The notes below the pieces were generated by a model, which saw nothing but the letters and a program-made list of their open reading frames with translations, did no database searches and had not been told where the DNA came from. From Phytophthora sp. 'mugwort' (taxonomy: Eukaryota > Oomycota > Peronosporomycetes > Peronosporales > Peronosporaceae), in NCBI GenBank assembly GCA_033558025.1, contig JAUCEF010000004.1, forward strand, positions 868,001 to 932,000: DNA of 64,000 nt. Direction: 5' to 3'. How positions within the stretch are numbered: position 1 is the stretch's first letter; each line of letters begins with the position of its first letter. This document shows positions 10,455 through 22,365 of this stretch, piece after piece. A program made the translations under genes and the position numbers.

Positions 10455-11280
10455 GAAGACTCGAGCTTGTGCACTGCGTGGTGCGCGGCGTCAGAGGACC
10501 CAGTCAATGGAGCCGATCAGAAATCAGAAACACTGTGGTCGAGCATGCAGAAGAAGTATCGTGAATTGGAGCCAAGCAGCACACGCTCGCTATCTGCGTT
10601 GAACAGCCGCTGGATTGACATCAATCGGGAAATCAGTCGCCTCGTCGGCTGCGTCGCAATGGTCGACAACGCCAATGAGAGCGGTAAAACTGCTAACGAC
10701 CGACTTTTTGACGCGCTGAAGCTGTACGAGGCGCGACAAGGTGACGCATTCGCGTTTCTTGCAGCCTACCAGATCTTATCAAGCAAGCCCAAGTGGAGCG
10801 CGACACAGAACAAGAAGCTCCCTGCTGAAATGCAAAGACAATGACTCGACTGCAGTCGATAGATCGAAGCAACCAGCTGGGACGAAGGCCGCGCTTGCGA
10901 TTGCGAACGAAGAGAAGTTGCTCAAGATACAGTACAGCGGGTCCATTTCGATTGCAAAGTCGATGAAGCGCAAGAACAAGATCCTCAACGAGTGGGCTGT
11001 GCATCGACTTGTTCAGCATGCCAGACGTTGACCCGCAGCAGCGTAATCAGTTCTTCTCAATGCTAAGGCAGAAGAAGCTCGCGGAGATGAAAGCGATGGT
11101 GAACGGTGGCGATGATGATTGCTCCTGACGGCACCAGCGTGGGCGTCACCAATATTGAAGGGCCTGCCGCTACCTTGCCAACACGTTCTACTACCGGTGT
11201 AAGTGAGAGTGCTGCGTCCCCGCCTATTGCACGCGAAGACACGATGAGCGCCAGCACCGTGCAGGAGTACACCGATCTTT
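10455..11280 (+). pseudogene. Myb/NAM-like accessory protein of a PIF/Harbinger transposon (broken)
   Basis: The reading frame at 10455-10844 encodes CTAWCAASEDPVNG, then SALNSRWIDINREISRLVGC, and DRLFDALKLYEARQGDAFAF. This is the layout of the Myb/SANT-like plus NAM-associated DNA-binding proteins carried by PIF/Harbinger elements. The frame then shifts, and the C-terminal part continues near 10830-11031 (AGTKAALAIANEEKLLKIQY, SISIAKSMKRKNKILNEWA) and beyond a stop to about 11100. The 5' end is missing, as the usual N-terminal Lys-rich lead is absent before 10455. Such a protein helps its partner transposase bind the element ends. It converges on the transposase remnant that follows. Confidence 0.65.
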
Positions 11281-11329
11281 GACGACTAAGCATTTGAGAG
11301 TCAGACATACATTTGCATGCTTCGTTCGT

Positions 11330-12608
11330 TATGCACCCGAATTTCCTTTGGTTTCCCACACATGGCTTACCAGGTCGTTCCGCAGTTCGATGTGCTCTTG
11401 CTCATTTCCTATTATTCCCCAAGTGGAGATCATTTCTTCGGTTGCTCTGGGCTGCTGGAGCGATGCTTGATCGTTGTCGCATGGCAAGTTGAAGTAGTAG
11501 TCCTCGTCTGCGTTGTTGGCCAGAAGATCTCGCCGACTCTCGACCACCATGTTGTGCAATATGATACAGCAGTGCATCACATCGCGCAGTTGTTAGATAC
11601 TCCAAAACCGTGCTGGGACTGCAACGATGCGCCAAGGTTTCTGGAGCACTCCGAATGCACGTTCGACGTCTTTGCGCACAGCAGAGTGCTGTTGCGTGTA
11701 GTATGACTCTTTCTGCGACATCGGAGTCGCAATCCCCTTGGCAAAGACCGACCAGTTCGGATAAATACCATCCGCCAGAAGATACGGCAAGTCTCGAGTC
11801 GCACCGTTGATGTTGTAGTTGACTGTCGAGACCTCCCCCTCAATAAACGGCGCACGAAGGACGATCGCTGCAAAACGTTGATGTCGTTGTTGTTGGAGCC
11901 GCTGTTCCGAAGTCGGCATGCCCAATCCAAAGATCACCGCAGGCAATCGCCTCAAGCACGACCGTCGGCTTTTTCTCGCGACCTTTGTACTGGCCAGCAT
12001 GTGCTCTGGGACACAATGCCCACTCCCACTTCATGCAGTCAATGGAGCCGATCATACCAGGGAAGCCACGCTTGCCGTTTTGAGCCGAGAGCATCTCGAC
12101 GTCATCACGAGTTGGAAATCGCAGGTAGATCGCTCCGAAGCACTCGATCACAGCACGACAAAAATTCTCTCAGCACTTAAAATATGGTCGACTCGGAGAT
12201 GTGATACAGCTCATCCAGCTCGTCACCGGCTTTTGCGTACGCCAGCACACTTATCGCTGCTGTAACTTTCAAAAGGCTGCTAATACCGAGCTTGCCGGCT
12301 GCATCACGGCGTTGTCGAAAGTAGGGACAGTAGGCGAGTAGAGTATTGTGGATCCGCATGAAGACATTGCGCAGCATCCGGAATCGCCTTTCAAACAGGA
12401 TGTCGTTGTACATTGGACTGTCAGCGAAGTATGGCTGGACGAGCAGACTGTGAGCAGTGTCATAATCTCGGACGCGGTTTGGCGCTCTGCCGGGGAATGA
12501 GCCGCCATGTCGTCGCTTCTTTCTCGGTGGAGGCGCAAGCAAGAGCGCACACGCGTACGTCTCGTCGTCGTCGTCCAGCGCTTCACGAAGGAGTTGACTG
12601 CGCCACAT
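11330..12608 (-). pseudogene. PIF/Harbinger DDE transposase (frameshifted)
   Basis: On the minus strand three frames carry successive pieces. Residues from 12608 to 12177 include FERRFRMLRNVFMRIHN and a helix-turn-helix-like ISSLLKVTAAISVLAYAKAG; then 12151-11840 includes FPGMIGSIDCMKWEWALCP (first catalytic Asp region); then 12000-11330 includes the second Asp region, YLLADGIYPNW, VRKDVERAFGVLQKPWRIV (third acidic residue) and CCIILHNMVVES. These are DDE_Tnp_4 family signatures. Two frame changes (about 12150-12180 and about 11950-12000) and a stop at 11593-11595 break the gene, so it should be inactive. It faces the NAM-like remnant upstream, the usual two-gene layout of this family. Terminal repeats were not located by eye. 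Confidence 0.8.
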
Positions 12609-12619
12609 AGCGACTGATC

Positions 12620-14699
12620 CGTAAGTGGCGACTTTGTGTGTCTATGCTGTATAGCAGCTGCCCAATCAGTGCGCTTTCGTTTTTAGCCATAGCTGCTTCC
12701 AGTGGAGATGCTCTTATATAGGCGATGGCTCGGAAATGGGGTAGGTGGGTCATCAGGAGACCAATACTACGCATAACAAGAACGATACATGCATTCCTGA
12801 TGTCTTTTAATCTGTTTCTATTAGCTAAGAGTAGAGTAACGATGCGATGCGCGTAGTTACAACGAATTTGAGGAGTTTGAGATGATGCAGGTTCTGACAC
12901 CACTAGAGAGAATACAACTATGTTGGTTTTTCTATGTGGAATGTTTATAAATCGTGTCGTCCGCAAACTCGGGGTGGCGAGAGCTGTCAAAACATGTGTG
13001 GATCGATGTGACAACTATACTCTGTCCATAACATTAGATGAAAGCGTGTCGGCAGTTAGTATGCATTCAAGACTCGACAGAACATCCGCAAAGGTAGTCC
13101 AAAGTGTGAGTACCCTCATTTTCGAGCCAACTTCTATATAGCTGATCCAACCTGTTTGTGGCTTCATTTTGCTATTAATGTACGTCAAACTTTGTCAGTG
13201 TGTGTAGCTATCTAAGCTGATGTTTGGAGCACTGTAAGAGGCATCGGTATTACTCCAAGACGCAAGAATGCTTACCTCGTCTATCTTTTTCGCGCTGATA
13301 GCACGAACCGCGAAAAGGGTTAAATGCGGTTGCTTGGCTTTGAGATCTCAGATTAAACAGAGCGACACCGCAAACGAACCACAACTCGCTGCTTATGATT
13401 GGGTAGAAATCGGAAATCTATTGCACGTGATATGACAAAAATTTATATTCGATCGAAAAACTGATTTGTCTATCATTTCTGCGCGCACTGTACCGTAGTA
13501 AGCAAGATGTCACTCTGATTGCGTTAATCTTTATTGTCCACCCGTCCCATGGTTGCGACAGACTTTGTGACTTTGCTTTAGGGAGAGTATCTACCTCCTC
13601 AGTTGAAAAATACTGTGATCTCATTGGTCAGGTCGCTGTCACCATCTCTGCTCACTCAACTCACCTCGGCGATCTCTTAAGAAATCAGTCGCAAGGTCCT
13701 CAGTTATTATGATTGCATAGGTAGATCCTTCAGCAGCAAGCCCCACAAACACACAAAACGATGGCGGATGACATCGAAGAAAAATGCGTGGTCATCGCTG
13801 CAGCCGTAGCTGCTACTCACGATGGACACCGCGACAGAGAGACATGTACTGCTGTATGGTCCACAAGTTCGTGTCCTTGCGATGGCGCCGACGGATGCTG
13901 TCTCGCTGCTCACTCTCGACCGTCCTGTTTTGCGAATGGTTGCGTCCAGCCAAAACACTAGGTGGTACAGTGTATCCGGCGCTGTACGGGGTCTGAGAGG
14001 TTGATTGTCCAGTGCCACCTCATTTAGTCTCTCTGTTGGTTGCTTTCCACAGAGGTGATTTCAACAGACTTCAACCTTTCTTAGGGGATGTTTCATCCAC
14101 AGGGTGCTTCTTAAGGGGTATTGTTGCATAAAAGAACCAAAATTCCCTTGAGAGATCTCCGCGACTGCCCATTTTAGAGCGTCAAAACGCGGCTGAAGAC
14201 CGTAGCCGCTGCTTCCTAGGTGGGCCTGTCGACGTGGACCGTTCCTTCCTGTGCTTCTGCGACTATATATAGTCGCAGAATCTCGTTCAGTTTGCCGGCG
14301 AACCCGTGTCCACCCACAACGAACTCACATCGAGCTTCTTCTAGCATTCGAAGCCTTCAGAAACACGGAAGTGCGCCACCAACAGAGGCCCACAGCGATA
14401 CTAGAATCTATGACGCGTGGCCGCAGCGGTTTTGAGATGCAAACTGCCGTTGATATGTGGTTATGGGTCAAATAGCCCTCGCAACCAGCCTGAAAACCAC
14501 AAAATCCAGCTGGGTCGTTGATCCCTTTTCTACGTGTTAGGCTCCTGTTCATAGCCACCAACCGTTGATGCAAACGTCGAGAAGTCCAAGCAATGCCAAA
14601 GATCTGGTTAATGGCCACTACAAGCCCCGGGCGACGCAGAAGCCGCCAGATCCAAAACGCAGTAATCTGGGGGAACATCAATGAGGTGCTGTCTCTGCG
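12620..14699. other. Gene-poor region, nothing recognised
   Basis: About 2.1 kb without a supported gene. All open frames are under 105 codons and lack recognisable motifs. The stretch lies between two transposon relics and is probably decayed transposon or spacer DNA. Confidence 0.5.
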
Positions 14700-16660
14700 C
14701 AAAACAAGACAGTTTCGGTGCGTCATCGTTGGCTTCCTCGGTATGAAAGCTTCCTCGGCGTACGCCCTCTGAGCTATAACGCGAGTGACATTGTCGAGGC
14801 GCGCTGTATGTTCTGCGAGTCATTTGGTCGGCAAGTCTTCGACAAAGAATACCAGCCATCAACGGTTTTCGGAGTGGTAATGAGGTCTGCAAGGCGTCAC
14901 CTGAGAAAACGTCTAAGCTGAAGGTGTTAAAGTTTCGTCGTGACCACATCACGAAGCACACAAAGCAGCAGCCCCCAACGAAGTGGAAGACTTTCAGGGC
15001 AGTTCCAAGCAATGACGCTGAGTGGAAAAGCCTTTTCGACCTTCCAAAAACATTGATCCCTCCCTCCCTACCCAGCCAGTTTTGTGTTCTCTGTCCCCAA
15101 TGGAACTGTTGACTTGATTAGGTGGTTGCTACATAATGAACATGATGCTCCGACTGAAAATGTGTTGGCGGAGGGAGGAGAGACACATGGTGAGGTGGAT
15201 AGCTCAAACGATTTCGCTGAGACTGAAGTGACGAGTGTGACATTCACACCCACGAGAGAGGCCATTTTGAAACAGTCGGCAAGTGCCTGAGCATGAGCAA
15301 ATTTTCGAACTATTGCAAAATTGTTCACTCCTTTTGGTGTAGCTCTGTGCAACATGAAGCTTGGGAGCCCGGGTCAAGCAACGACATGAGACTTATTGTG
15401 TTTCTTAACCTTCCGGTCATTGGGGTGGTCCTCAAGAGCACGTAGGGTTTTTCCAGCATGGTCGATGGCTCAACTCATTGCTCCGAAGGGTATTTAGGCG
15501 TGCCAGGTTCGTTCGGCCTTGTGGGAAGATGCACAACTTTCATCTATTCGCAACCCAATGGGTGAACGTGCACACCCATGAGTAAACTATGCCGAGCTTG
15601 TGCTGGACGCATTTAGTGGAATTGGTGGCGGATGCCTTTTTCAACGCTTCTTGGAGTTTCCACCAATGAGCAAGCCAATATGCTGGGAAGACATTAAGGT
15701 TTTACGACACGAGTGCTCGCTGCAGATGATCGACTTGGCAACCTTGCGGTCACAGCTAACTGGTGCGGCAGCCACCTGCTCAACTTAGCTGTTGACGCAT
15801 TTTTGAAAGTCCTCGAAAGGCACTTTAATTTCCGGTCAAGAAGGGGTTCCGAATTCTCTTTCGCTCGTAAGATTTTCTGCAGGACTTTCTTCTACTTACG
15901 TGTCAACTAGATGGGAGTCTACCTACGACGCGTGTCTTTTTGGCGGCACACTACAGCCAGCTCTTTGCAGCGCAAGCGGTAAAAACTTACGCGATATCGA
16001 ACAGCGCGTGGTTGTGTCTTTTTGTTGTCTCTGAGCTGTCTGAACAGGTCCGCATCTGCTTTCGTAAGTTGCAGCCAAAGATCGTCACGATGAAGGAACA
16101 GTACGAGCCTTTAAACGAGCTTGGGGTCTTCTTGCAAATGAAGTACGAGAGCGATTCAGACAACAGTATCCCAACGGTTGACTTTGACAAGGTTGCCCAA
16201 CACTTGCAGTGGTGTTCGTTCTACTCGACGAATCTCTACATCACCATGGCAGTTGAAGCGCAAGGTGCCGTCGACACAGGGCAGCACGGCACCTCAGGAT
16301 CCGTGGAGAATGAAAAAGAGCACCACGTGGAGGATGTAAGCCAATCGTGGAACCTGTTTACCTGGACTTGCTGGAGGAATCCTGGAACCGGCATGTAAGA
16401 TTTCTCCATTTTAATTAATGCCTTGTGGTTAACGACGAGAAATTAAATCTCTAAGCAACCGGAATGCAAGGTGAAAGTCTTGCTGACAAGGACAACATCG
16501 ATGATCTCATCGACTCGGACAGCGAGGACGAAGCTTTCTGCAGCACTGGTAAGAAGAAATCAAATCCTGTGGTAGAGGGGATTGAACTGGGTATGGATGC
16601 GATGTCATCGCGTTTCCATGTGTCGCCTCTGCAATTTCGTCTTAACGGCAGCCCCACGTG
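14700..16660 (+). pseudogene. Probable hAT-type transposase relic
   Basis: Several frames carry short transposase-like pieces in order. One near 14720-14921 has a C-x2-C pair (ARCMFCESF) and a later frame near 14924 has H-x3-H (RDHITKHTKQQ), like a BED-type finger. A piece near 15713-15800 reads DDRLGNLAVTANWCGSHLLN, resembling the hAT catalytic region with Asp and C-x2-H. A C-terminal helical part follows (15940-16398), then an acidic tail near 16464-16661 (DDLIDSDSEDEAF). Many stops and frame changes separate the pieces, so no product is expected. The family call is inference from these motifs; only the finger and the C-x2-H block support it. Confidence 0.38.
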
Positions 16661-16833
16661 AGACGGCCAGTCCCAAATGCGTGGAGAAGTTCATGGATGC
16701 CCCTTAACAGCGTCCTTGAGCAGCTGCAAGTCTAGAACCGGCACCTCACTCGTTTGATCGAACTTCTTTCGCAAAAAGGTCTCAGTTTCAGATTATGTAC
16801 TGCTATATATCTAGCTACGCCCAGCCAATCTCA

Positions 16834-17271
16834 TTAGCATTTGCGCGGTCTCGTTTCTCCTTGCTTGTCCAATGCTAGCTTCATCATTTCGCCCACCTTG
16901 GAGGCGTTCTCTGCTAATTGATCGTCTTCATCTTGCGCATATTTATCATTAAGAAAGAACTCGCTGATACCATCATCTTTACTGTCGACCATAAGGTTAT
17001 GTAGGACCACGCACCATAGCACCGTCCTCACCGCACCGAGATAGTTTTTGCAGGCATAGCAATTTACAGAGCTCTGAAACGTTCCTTTTGTAATCAAAAT
17101 GCGCCTTCGATATTCATTCTGAACGAAGAATGGATGTAATTGTTCAACCGGCACCCCTCGTCGTATGGAACAAGTGTCAATAACATTGGGAGCATAGAAT
17201 AATCTTCCAGAATGTGATACCCACGATAAACAACAGATTCTGCGTCCTTGCCTTATCTTGAGTACTTTCAA
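16834..17271 (-). pseudogene. C-terminal fragment of a second Harbinger-like transposase
   Basis: The open frame encodes YLGAVRTVLWCVVLHNLMVD, the C-terminal block of DDE_Tnp_4 transposases, followed by an acidic tail DEDDQLAENASKVGEMMKLA. The expected upstream catalytic Asp regions are not visible, so this is a fragment. It differs enough from the 11330-12608 copy (CCIILHNMVVES) to be a separate family member. Confidence 0.5.
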
Positions 17272-19145
17272 TTTTTTGTCACTCCACGTCCAGGACGAAT
17301 GTCAAAGGCAAGCGATTGCTCGCGATGGCCACAAACAGCTTGAATATTGAAGGGAGGCCAACCTAGAAAAAAAAAGATAAATAAAGAGAGAAAAACAGCG
17401 AACTTGTCCACCATACCTTTTCTGTTATGCCTTCTAGCCATAACAGTTATGCGGCCGTATTATTTCAACTCTCGTGCCGTCTACAGATTCGATACAACAG
17501 GGAGACCCATTCACCCCGCGAAACGCTCCTCAACTTGCTCCCACTATTCGCTCGGCCATGACACTTCACAAACTCCTACACCATTTCGGCTCCGTTCTCA
17601 TACTTTCTCGATTCGAAACACCCCCTGCAAAAACGGTCCGTATGCATTACCGTATACCTGACGGACTAATTTTTTATATCAACACAACTTCCGCTTTCTT
17701 CAAAACAACCCCGTCGCCTCGTTTTGATCCGCCGCGAAGGTGCTTATCAACCTTTGTCAAATCGGAGAAAGCTCGAGAACTTGAGTAGCACCCACTCAGG
17801 TGCGCGCACACACAGCAAAGGGCGCAATGTTAGTTTAATCGCCTGTATACAACGTCAGGGGGTCGAGATTTCGGAGGGTCGCTTCGGCTCGTCCAAGTGG
17901 CCAGCTGCGAACGACTTAGCCGAGCCATGCTGCGTGACCAGGCAATGCGAGAGTCGCAGATTAACGTCGTCGTTGTCCTGTAAACAATGCGCCGCGCCCT
18001 AACCGAGCAGAAAAAGATTTTGAGAAGCCGAGTTTGCAGAGGCGGCGTGTCTGCGCCTTGGTCCATACTTTCCCATGCTCAATGGGATCGAGAATGTACA
18101 TGTATTATTGGTGTACAAGGGTGTCGATAAGCGCTACATGGCTGAATATGAGAAATGTTGATAAGCACCTCTGCGGTGGATCAAAACGAGGCGACGGGGT
18201 TGTTTTGAAGGGAGCAGGGGGGGGGGTTAATTGACAGAATTGGTCGGTCAGGTATACGTAATGTATACTGACTATGTTTGCTTGGGTGTTTTAATCGAGA
18301 AAGTAGTCAGAACGGACCTGAAGTGGTGTAGTTAAACGTCACTGCACGCGCAACGTTCGATTCTCTGCCTTGACAAACCAGGCTTTGGATACCCCCCCCC
18401 CCAACGCACCTGCAGACTCACCATGGCCTCGCAGAAGCAACATAGTCAAGAGCACATGCAGCACTCGTTTCAAAGTTGTGGTGCAGATAGTTAATAGGTG
18501 CAAAAGGAGGTTCTTGCAACTTACACAGCAGTCCAAACGTCGTTTACGAGTACCGCAAATCCGGCTTAAAGCACTAGTTCCAGGCAGGATTGGTCATTGT
18601 TGTGCGCACGTCCATTCGAACAGGTACGTTGAAGAAATTGACATACTCCTTCCTTATCGTGCAGCTGCCACTGCAGACAAAGTAAGCATAGCTGCAACAC
18701 CGCATATCGCCAAGATCACAATCCGCTCGACCGAGTGCTGACCATCCATTTTTCTCTTACGTCAAGTTATTGTAGGATATGTATATTCGATACGGAAGCC
18801 CAAGCCCTATAGGATTATCTCAGTTGCAGCCAATGAAGATTCATCACGACCATCCATTTTGCATATTCGTCCAGTCACTGTTCATTAGGTTTAGGTACAG
18901 GCTATTCCAGCATATTCTGGAATCGTCCGGCAATTCCGAGCATCTGAAAATAATTTATTATAGTGGAGCCAAGACAAGAGCAAGCTTACGGAATAAGTGC
19001 ACCTTTATCCGGCAATAGATTTCTATTGGCGTAGTCGCATGTGTACTCGGCAATGAGTCAGTACTTCTTAAACTACGAGTATAGGAAGAACTATGGGCAC
19101 CGGGTGGGCTCGATACACCATCGCCATTAGCATGGCGGTCAGCCT
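17272..19145. other. Gene-poor region with opposed G and C runs
   Basis: About 1.9 kb with no recognised gene. It contains a run of 10 G at 18217-18226 and a run of 11 C at 18392-18402. Open frames (up to 123 codons) have no motif. Confidence 0.5.
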
Positions 19146-19794
19146 CTATTTGCTTTTACTACCGCATTTGACCCACACAGTTTTAGATCCTCGCTCGGCA
19201 ACTGTGTGTTTAGGCACATATTCGAAAAACACGGCCGTTTGGTCTGCATTGTAGATTTTCTCAATGCCCTCCTCCACTATACGGCGGCGCACCGTTGCGG
19301 CAAAATCTTCCGCGACTGCAGCGGAGTTCGCAGGAGGAGACTGACCTTGCCGGTTTTGTTTTGCTCTGAGGGCCAGGCTGTAGCGAGAAAGGTAGGAGAC
19401 GATCCACGTCGATGGGCCTGCGAACGAGCTCGGCGGCACGTCGTACATGCGGGCGATCTCGAGCGCCTCCTGCTGCAGCATCGTTGCCGACACCGGCACG
19501 CCGTTTCGCCGCACGGCGACGAGCCACTCGTAAATTTCGAGCTCAATGTCGTCGGATAGCGTCTTCGCCGAGTCGAGCTCCATGTACGCATCAGCTTGGC
19601 CGTCTTGGCGCTGGCGGCTAGTGCGTCGATGCAGGAGCGGCTCTGTCTCCACCGCAAGACCACCCGCTTCTTGGTGTGATATAAGCTTGGTTGCGCGCTT
19701 AATTCCAGGCCAAAAGGCCGCTACAACTGCAGACATGGAGTGCGTGTCGTAGTAAGCGAGGACGGCCGATTTGACTCGAACGTCTCTGATGTGT

Positions 19795-20136
19795 TGATAA
19801 AGGTGTTGAGGTCTTGAAGCGAGGCTTGGGTTGAGCGGAGGGAGTTCTGCACTTGGTGCGAGGACCGGAGTGAAGACCACTTGAGCTGAAGAAGGAAGAT
19901 TCGAAAGTGATTGATTTATCGGAGCTTACACTACCTAGTCTACCACATAGATATGCAGCCCTGCATCCAATTATTTGGTGCATCCAATCACCAACACTCC
20001 GCACTCGTCCAATCATCCTACTCGTCTAATCATCGGTTGCGTAAACAACGTACCGTAAACATCGCGGGATCGTGTTGGACCGGTTCGGGTTAACCGGTTA
20101 CTGGTACACAGTACCAAACCCCGGCAACCCTCAATA
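19795..20136 (-). repeat. Copia 3' LTR
   Basis: A 342-bp direct repeat of 24222-24563. In element orientation it begins TATTGAGG and ends CTTTATCA, so the usual TG start is replaced by TA if the ends are as placed. Mismatches with the other LTR are seen near 19858, 19893, 19972, 20120 and 20129. Confidence 0.93.
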
Positions 20137-20143
20137 CGCCCCC

Positions 20144-21038
20144 TCAATGCGAACACGCGTGGATTCCGAGGGACGCCGTCAGATCCATGTGGCGCGGTCC
20201 TGGCAGTGCCTTGGTCATGATGTCCGCCAGCATGATAGAAGTCTCGCAGTACTCGAGCTTGACTTCGCCGCGCTTGACCTCATCACGGATGTGATGGTAC
20301 TTGATGTCGATGTGCTTGGCGCGACCATGGTTCACTGGGTTCTTCGTCATCTTGATGCACGACTGGTTGTCTTCGAGGATCTTGAGCTCTGGCCCCGATT
20401 CGTTCGCTGCCGTCAAAATCTCGCACAACAGGCGATGAATCCACTTGCCTTCTTGGATCGCCACACTGAGCGCGATGTATTCCGCTTCGCTCGTGGATAG
20501 CGACACACTTGACTGTTTCTTGCTTCCCCAACTGACTGACGCGCCCATCAAAATGAACGCATAGCCTGAAGTTGACTTGCGATCGGAATGGTCGCCGGCC
20601 CAGTCTGCGTCTGAGTTGCCGCGAAAGTCCACCTTGCCACCGGGTTTGACGCAGATTCCATGCGACCCTTGTAAATAGCGGAGGATTCGCTTCACTGCAA
20701 TCCAGTGCTCGACTTGAGGGTTTTCCATGAAGCGCGACACATATCCCACGGCGAAAGCGATATCTGGTCGCCTCGCAGTCATCAAGTGCATGAGTGCACC
20801 CACGGCTTCACGAAAGGGAACGTTGATCTTGGTCGGCGCGTTGCTTGGAACCAGTCGAGAGCTCAAATCCGCGGGGCTTACCACAGCCTTGCAGTCATCC
20901 ATGCCGAAACGCTTGAGAATGTCGTCCACGTAGCGCCGTTAGCACATTGTTACACTGCCGTCAGCGTTGTCGACCAGCTCGATACCCAAGACAAAGGCAC
21001 ACTTCCCGCTGTCGGTCATCTCAAAACGTGTCTTCAGG
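20144..21038 (-). pseudogene. Copia RNase H region
   Basis: Blocks include RRPDIAFAVGYVSRF, GNSDADWAGDHSDRKSTSGY, SLSTSEAEYIAL and ADIMTKALPG, the standard copia RNase H order. It ends about 10 bp before the 3' LTR. One TAA at 20939-20941 interrupts it at a position where Gln (CAA) would fit. Confidence 0.9.
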
Positions 21039-21590
21039 TCACTCGGTGCGTGCGATCAGTTCGGCCGAACTTCCGGTTACTAATACGTCGTCCACGTACA
21101 CCAGCAACAGAACGCAGTGACCATCCACAATCTTGATGTAGAGGTACGGATCGTAGGCCGAAACTTGAAAACCGATGAAGCACACGAATTCGTCGAAGGT
21201 CTCGTTCCACACGCGCGAAGCTTGCTTGAGACCGTAGATCGCCTTGACCAGTTCCCGGCAGTCGAAGTCATCGTCCAGCTCGACCCCTTCTGATACCACG
21301 CAGTACACGACTTCCTTCATGACGCCGTACAGAAATGCCGTTACCACGTCGAGTTGGTCCAGAGGCCAATCGAAATACTTGGCGATCGCGATGACCATGC
21401 GCAGCGTCACGTCCTTGACCACGGGCGAGAACGTCTCCGTGTAGTCAATGCCGTACTTCTGCTTGAAACCCTTGGCCACTAGGCACGCCTTGTACTTCTC
21501 GATCGATCCGTCGGCTTTGCGCTTGATCTTGAACACCCACTTGGTACCGATGGCGCGTTGTCCGCTGGGCAACTTGGCAGCACGAACACA
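21039..21590 (-). pseudogene. Copia reverse transcriptase
   Basis: Key copia RT blocks are present: IGTKWVFKIKRKADGSIEKY, KGFKQKYGIDYTETFSPV, LDVVTAFLYG, and the catalytic LLVYVDDVLVTG (YVDD). The frame stops at 21039 and continues one phase over with a nonsense codon at 20939-20941. Confidence 0.9.
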
Positions 21591-22365
21591 CCACGAAGTC
21601 GCATCGACTTGAGTCCCGCACGAACAGCCTTGCGCCAATGCACTTGATCAGGTCCGTTCACCGCGTCTTGGAATGTCGTCGGCTCAGACAACTCGCCGGC
21701 TTCCACTGAGTTGGCACTTGCTCGCCAAAATACGGGAGGAGTGGAATCGTCTTCTTCGTTGTCTTGAGCATCCTTCTCTTCTTCGTCAGGCAGTCCCGGT
21801 TCCATTCGAACACTCGCTCGGCGTTTGGCTTGGCGCTCAAACGATGTGACAGGAGCGCTTGCTTCTTCCAAACCAGTCGCACGGCGAACAGGACGCGAGT
21901 TCACTGACATGGTATCCGCATCACTTGGTCGAGTCTTGCGCTTCCCCGCCTGCTTGAATTCGGTCGGACCCGCCGAGTCATCGTCACCAATCTCGAGCAA
22001 GTCGAAGTCCAGGTTCACATCTTCGTCGTCATTACTTGAGATCGCCGTCGAGATACCAAAACTTGATTCGTCGAAGGTGACATCGCGACTTGTCAGCACC
22101 TGCCCCGTCTCGATGTCATAAACTCGGTACGCCTTCAACACTTCTTCGTATCCCATGAACACACCAGCGCGAGCCTTGGGGTCCCACTTGAGTCGCTTCT
22201 CCTTCGGGGTCAGGACGTACGTCCGACATCCAAACACTCGCATGTGCTTCACACTTGGCTTGAACTTGTATACAATCTCGAACGGAGTCTTGTTTTCGAC
22301 CTTGGGCGACGGCAAGCGGTTCTTGACATAAATTGCAGCCATCGCTGCTTCGCCCCAAACACTTG
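21590..22365 (-). pseudogene. Copia integrase C-terminal and linker region
   Basis: The frame shows [16 protein letters not shown] and [20 protein letters not shown], typical of the copia integrase C-terminus, then an acidic linker and the start of the RT region (HWRKAVRAGLKSMRLRGVF). It shifts frame near 21590 by an apparent one-base deletion. Confidence 0.85.

Noticed and set aside
18217..18402. Opposed G10 and C11 runs as a functional hairpin
   Set aside because: The arms are homopolymers 165 bp apart with no flanking complementarity, and such runs are common in this window.
19795..19880. Frame beginning in the LTR (MVFTPVL start) read through into the pogo-like transposase
   Set aside because: The same LTR-coded peptide occurs at the other LTR in front of gag, so it is an LTR by-product and not the true start of either protein.
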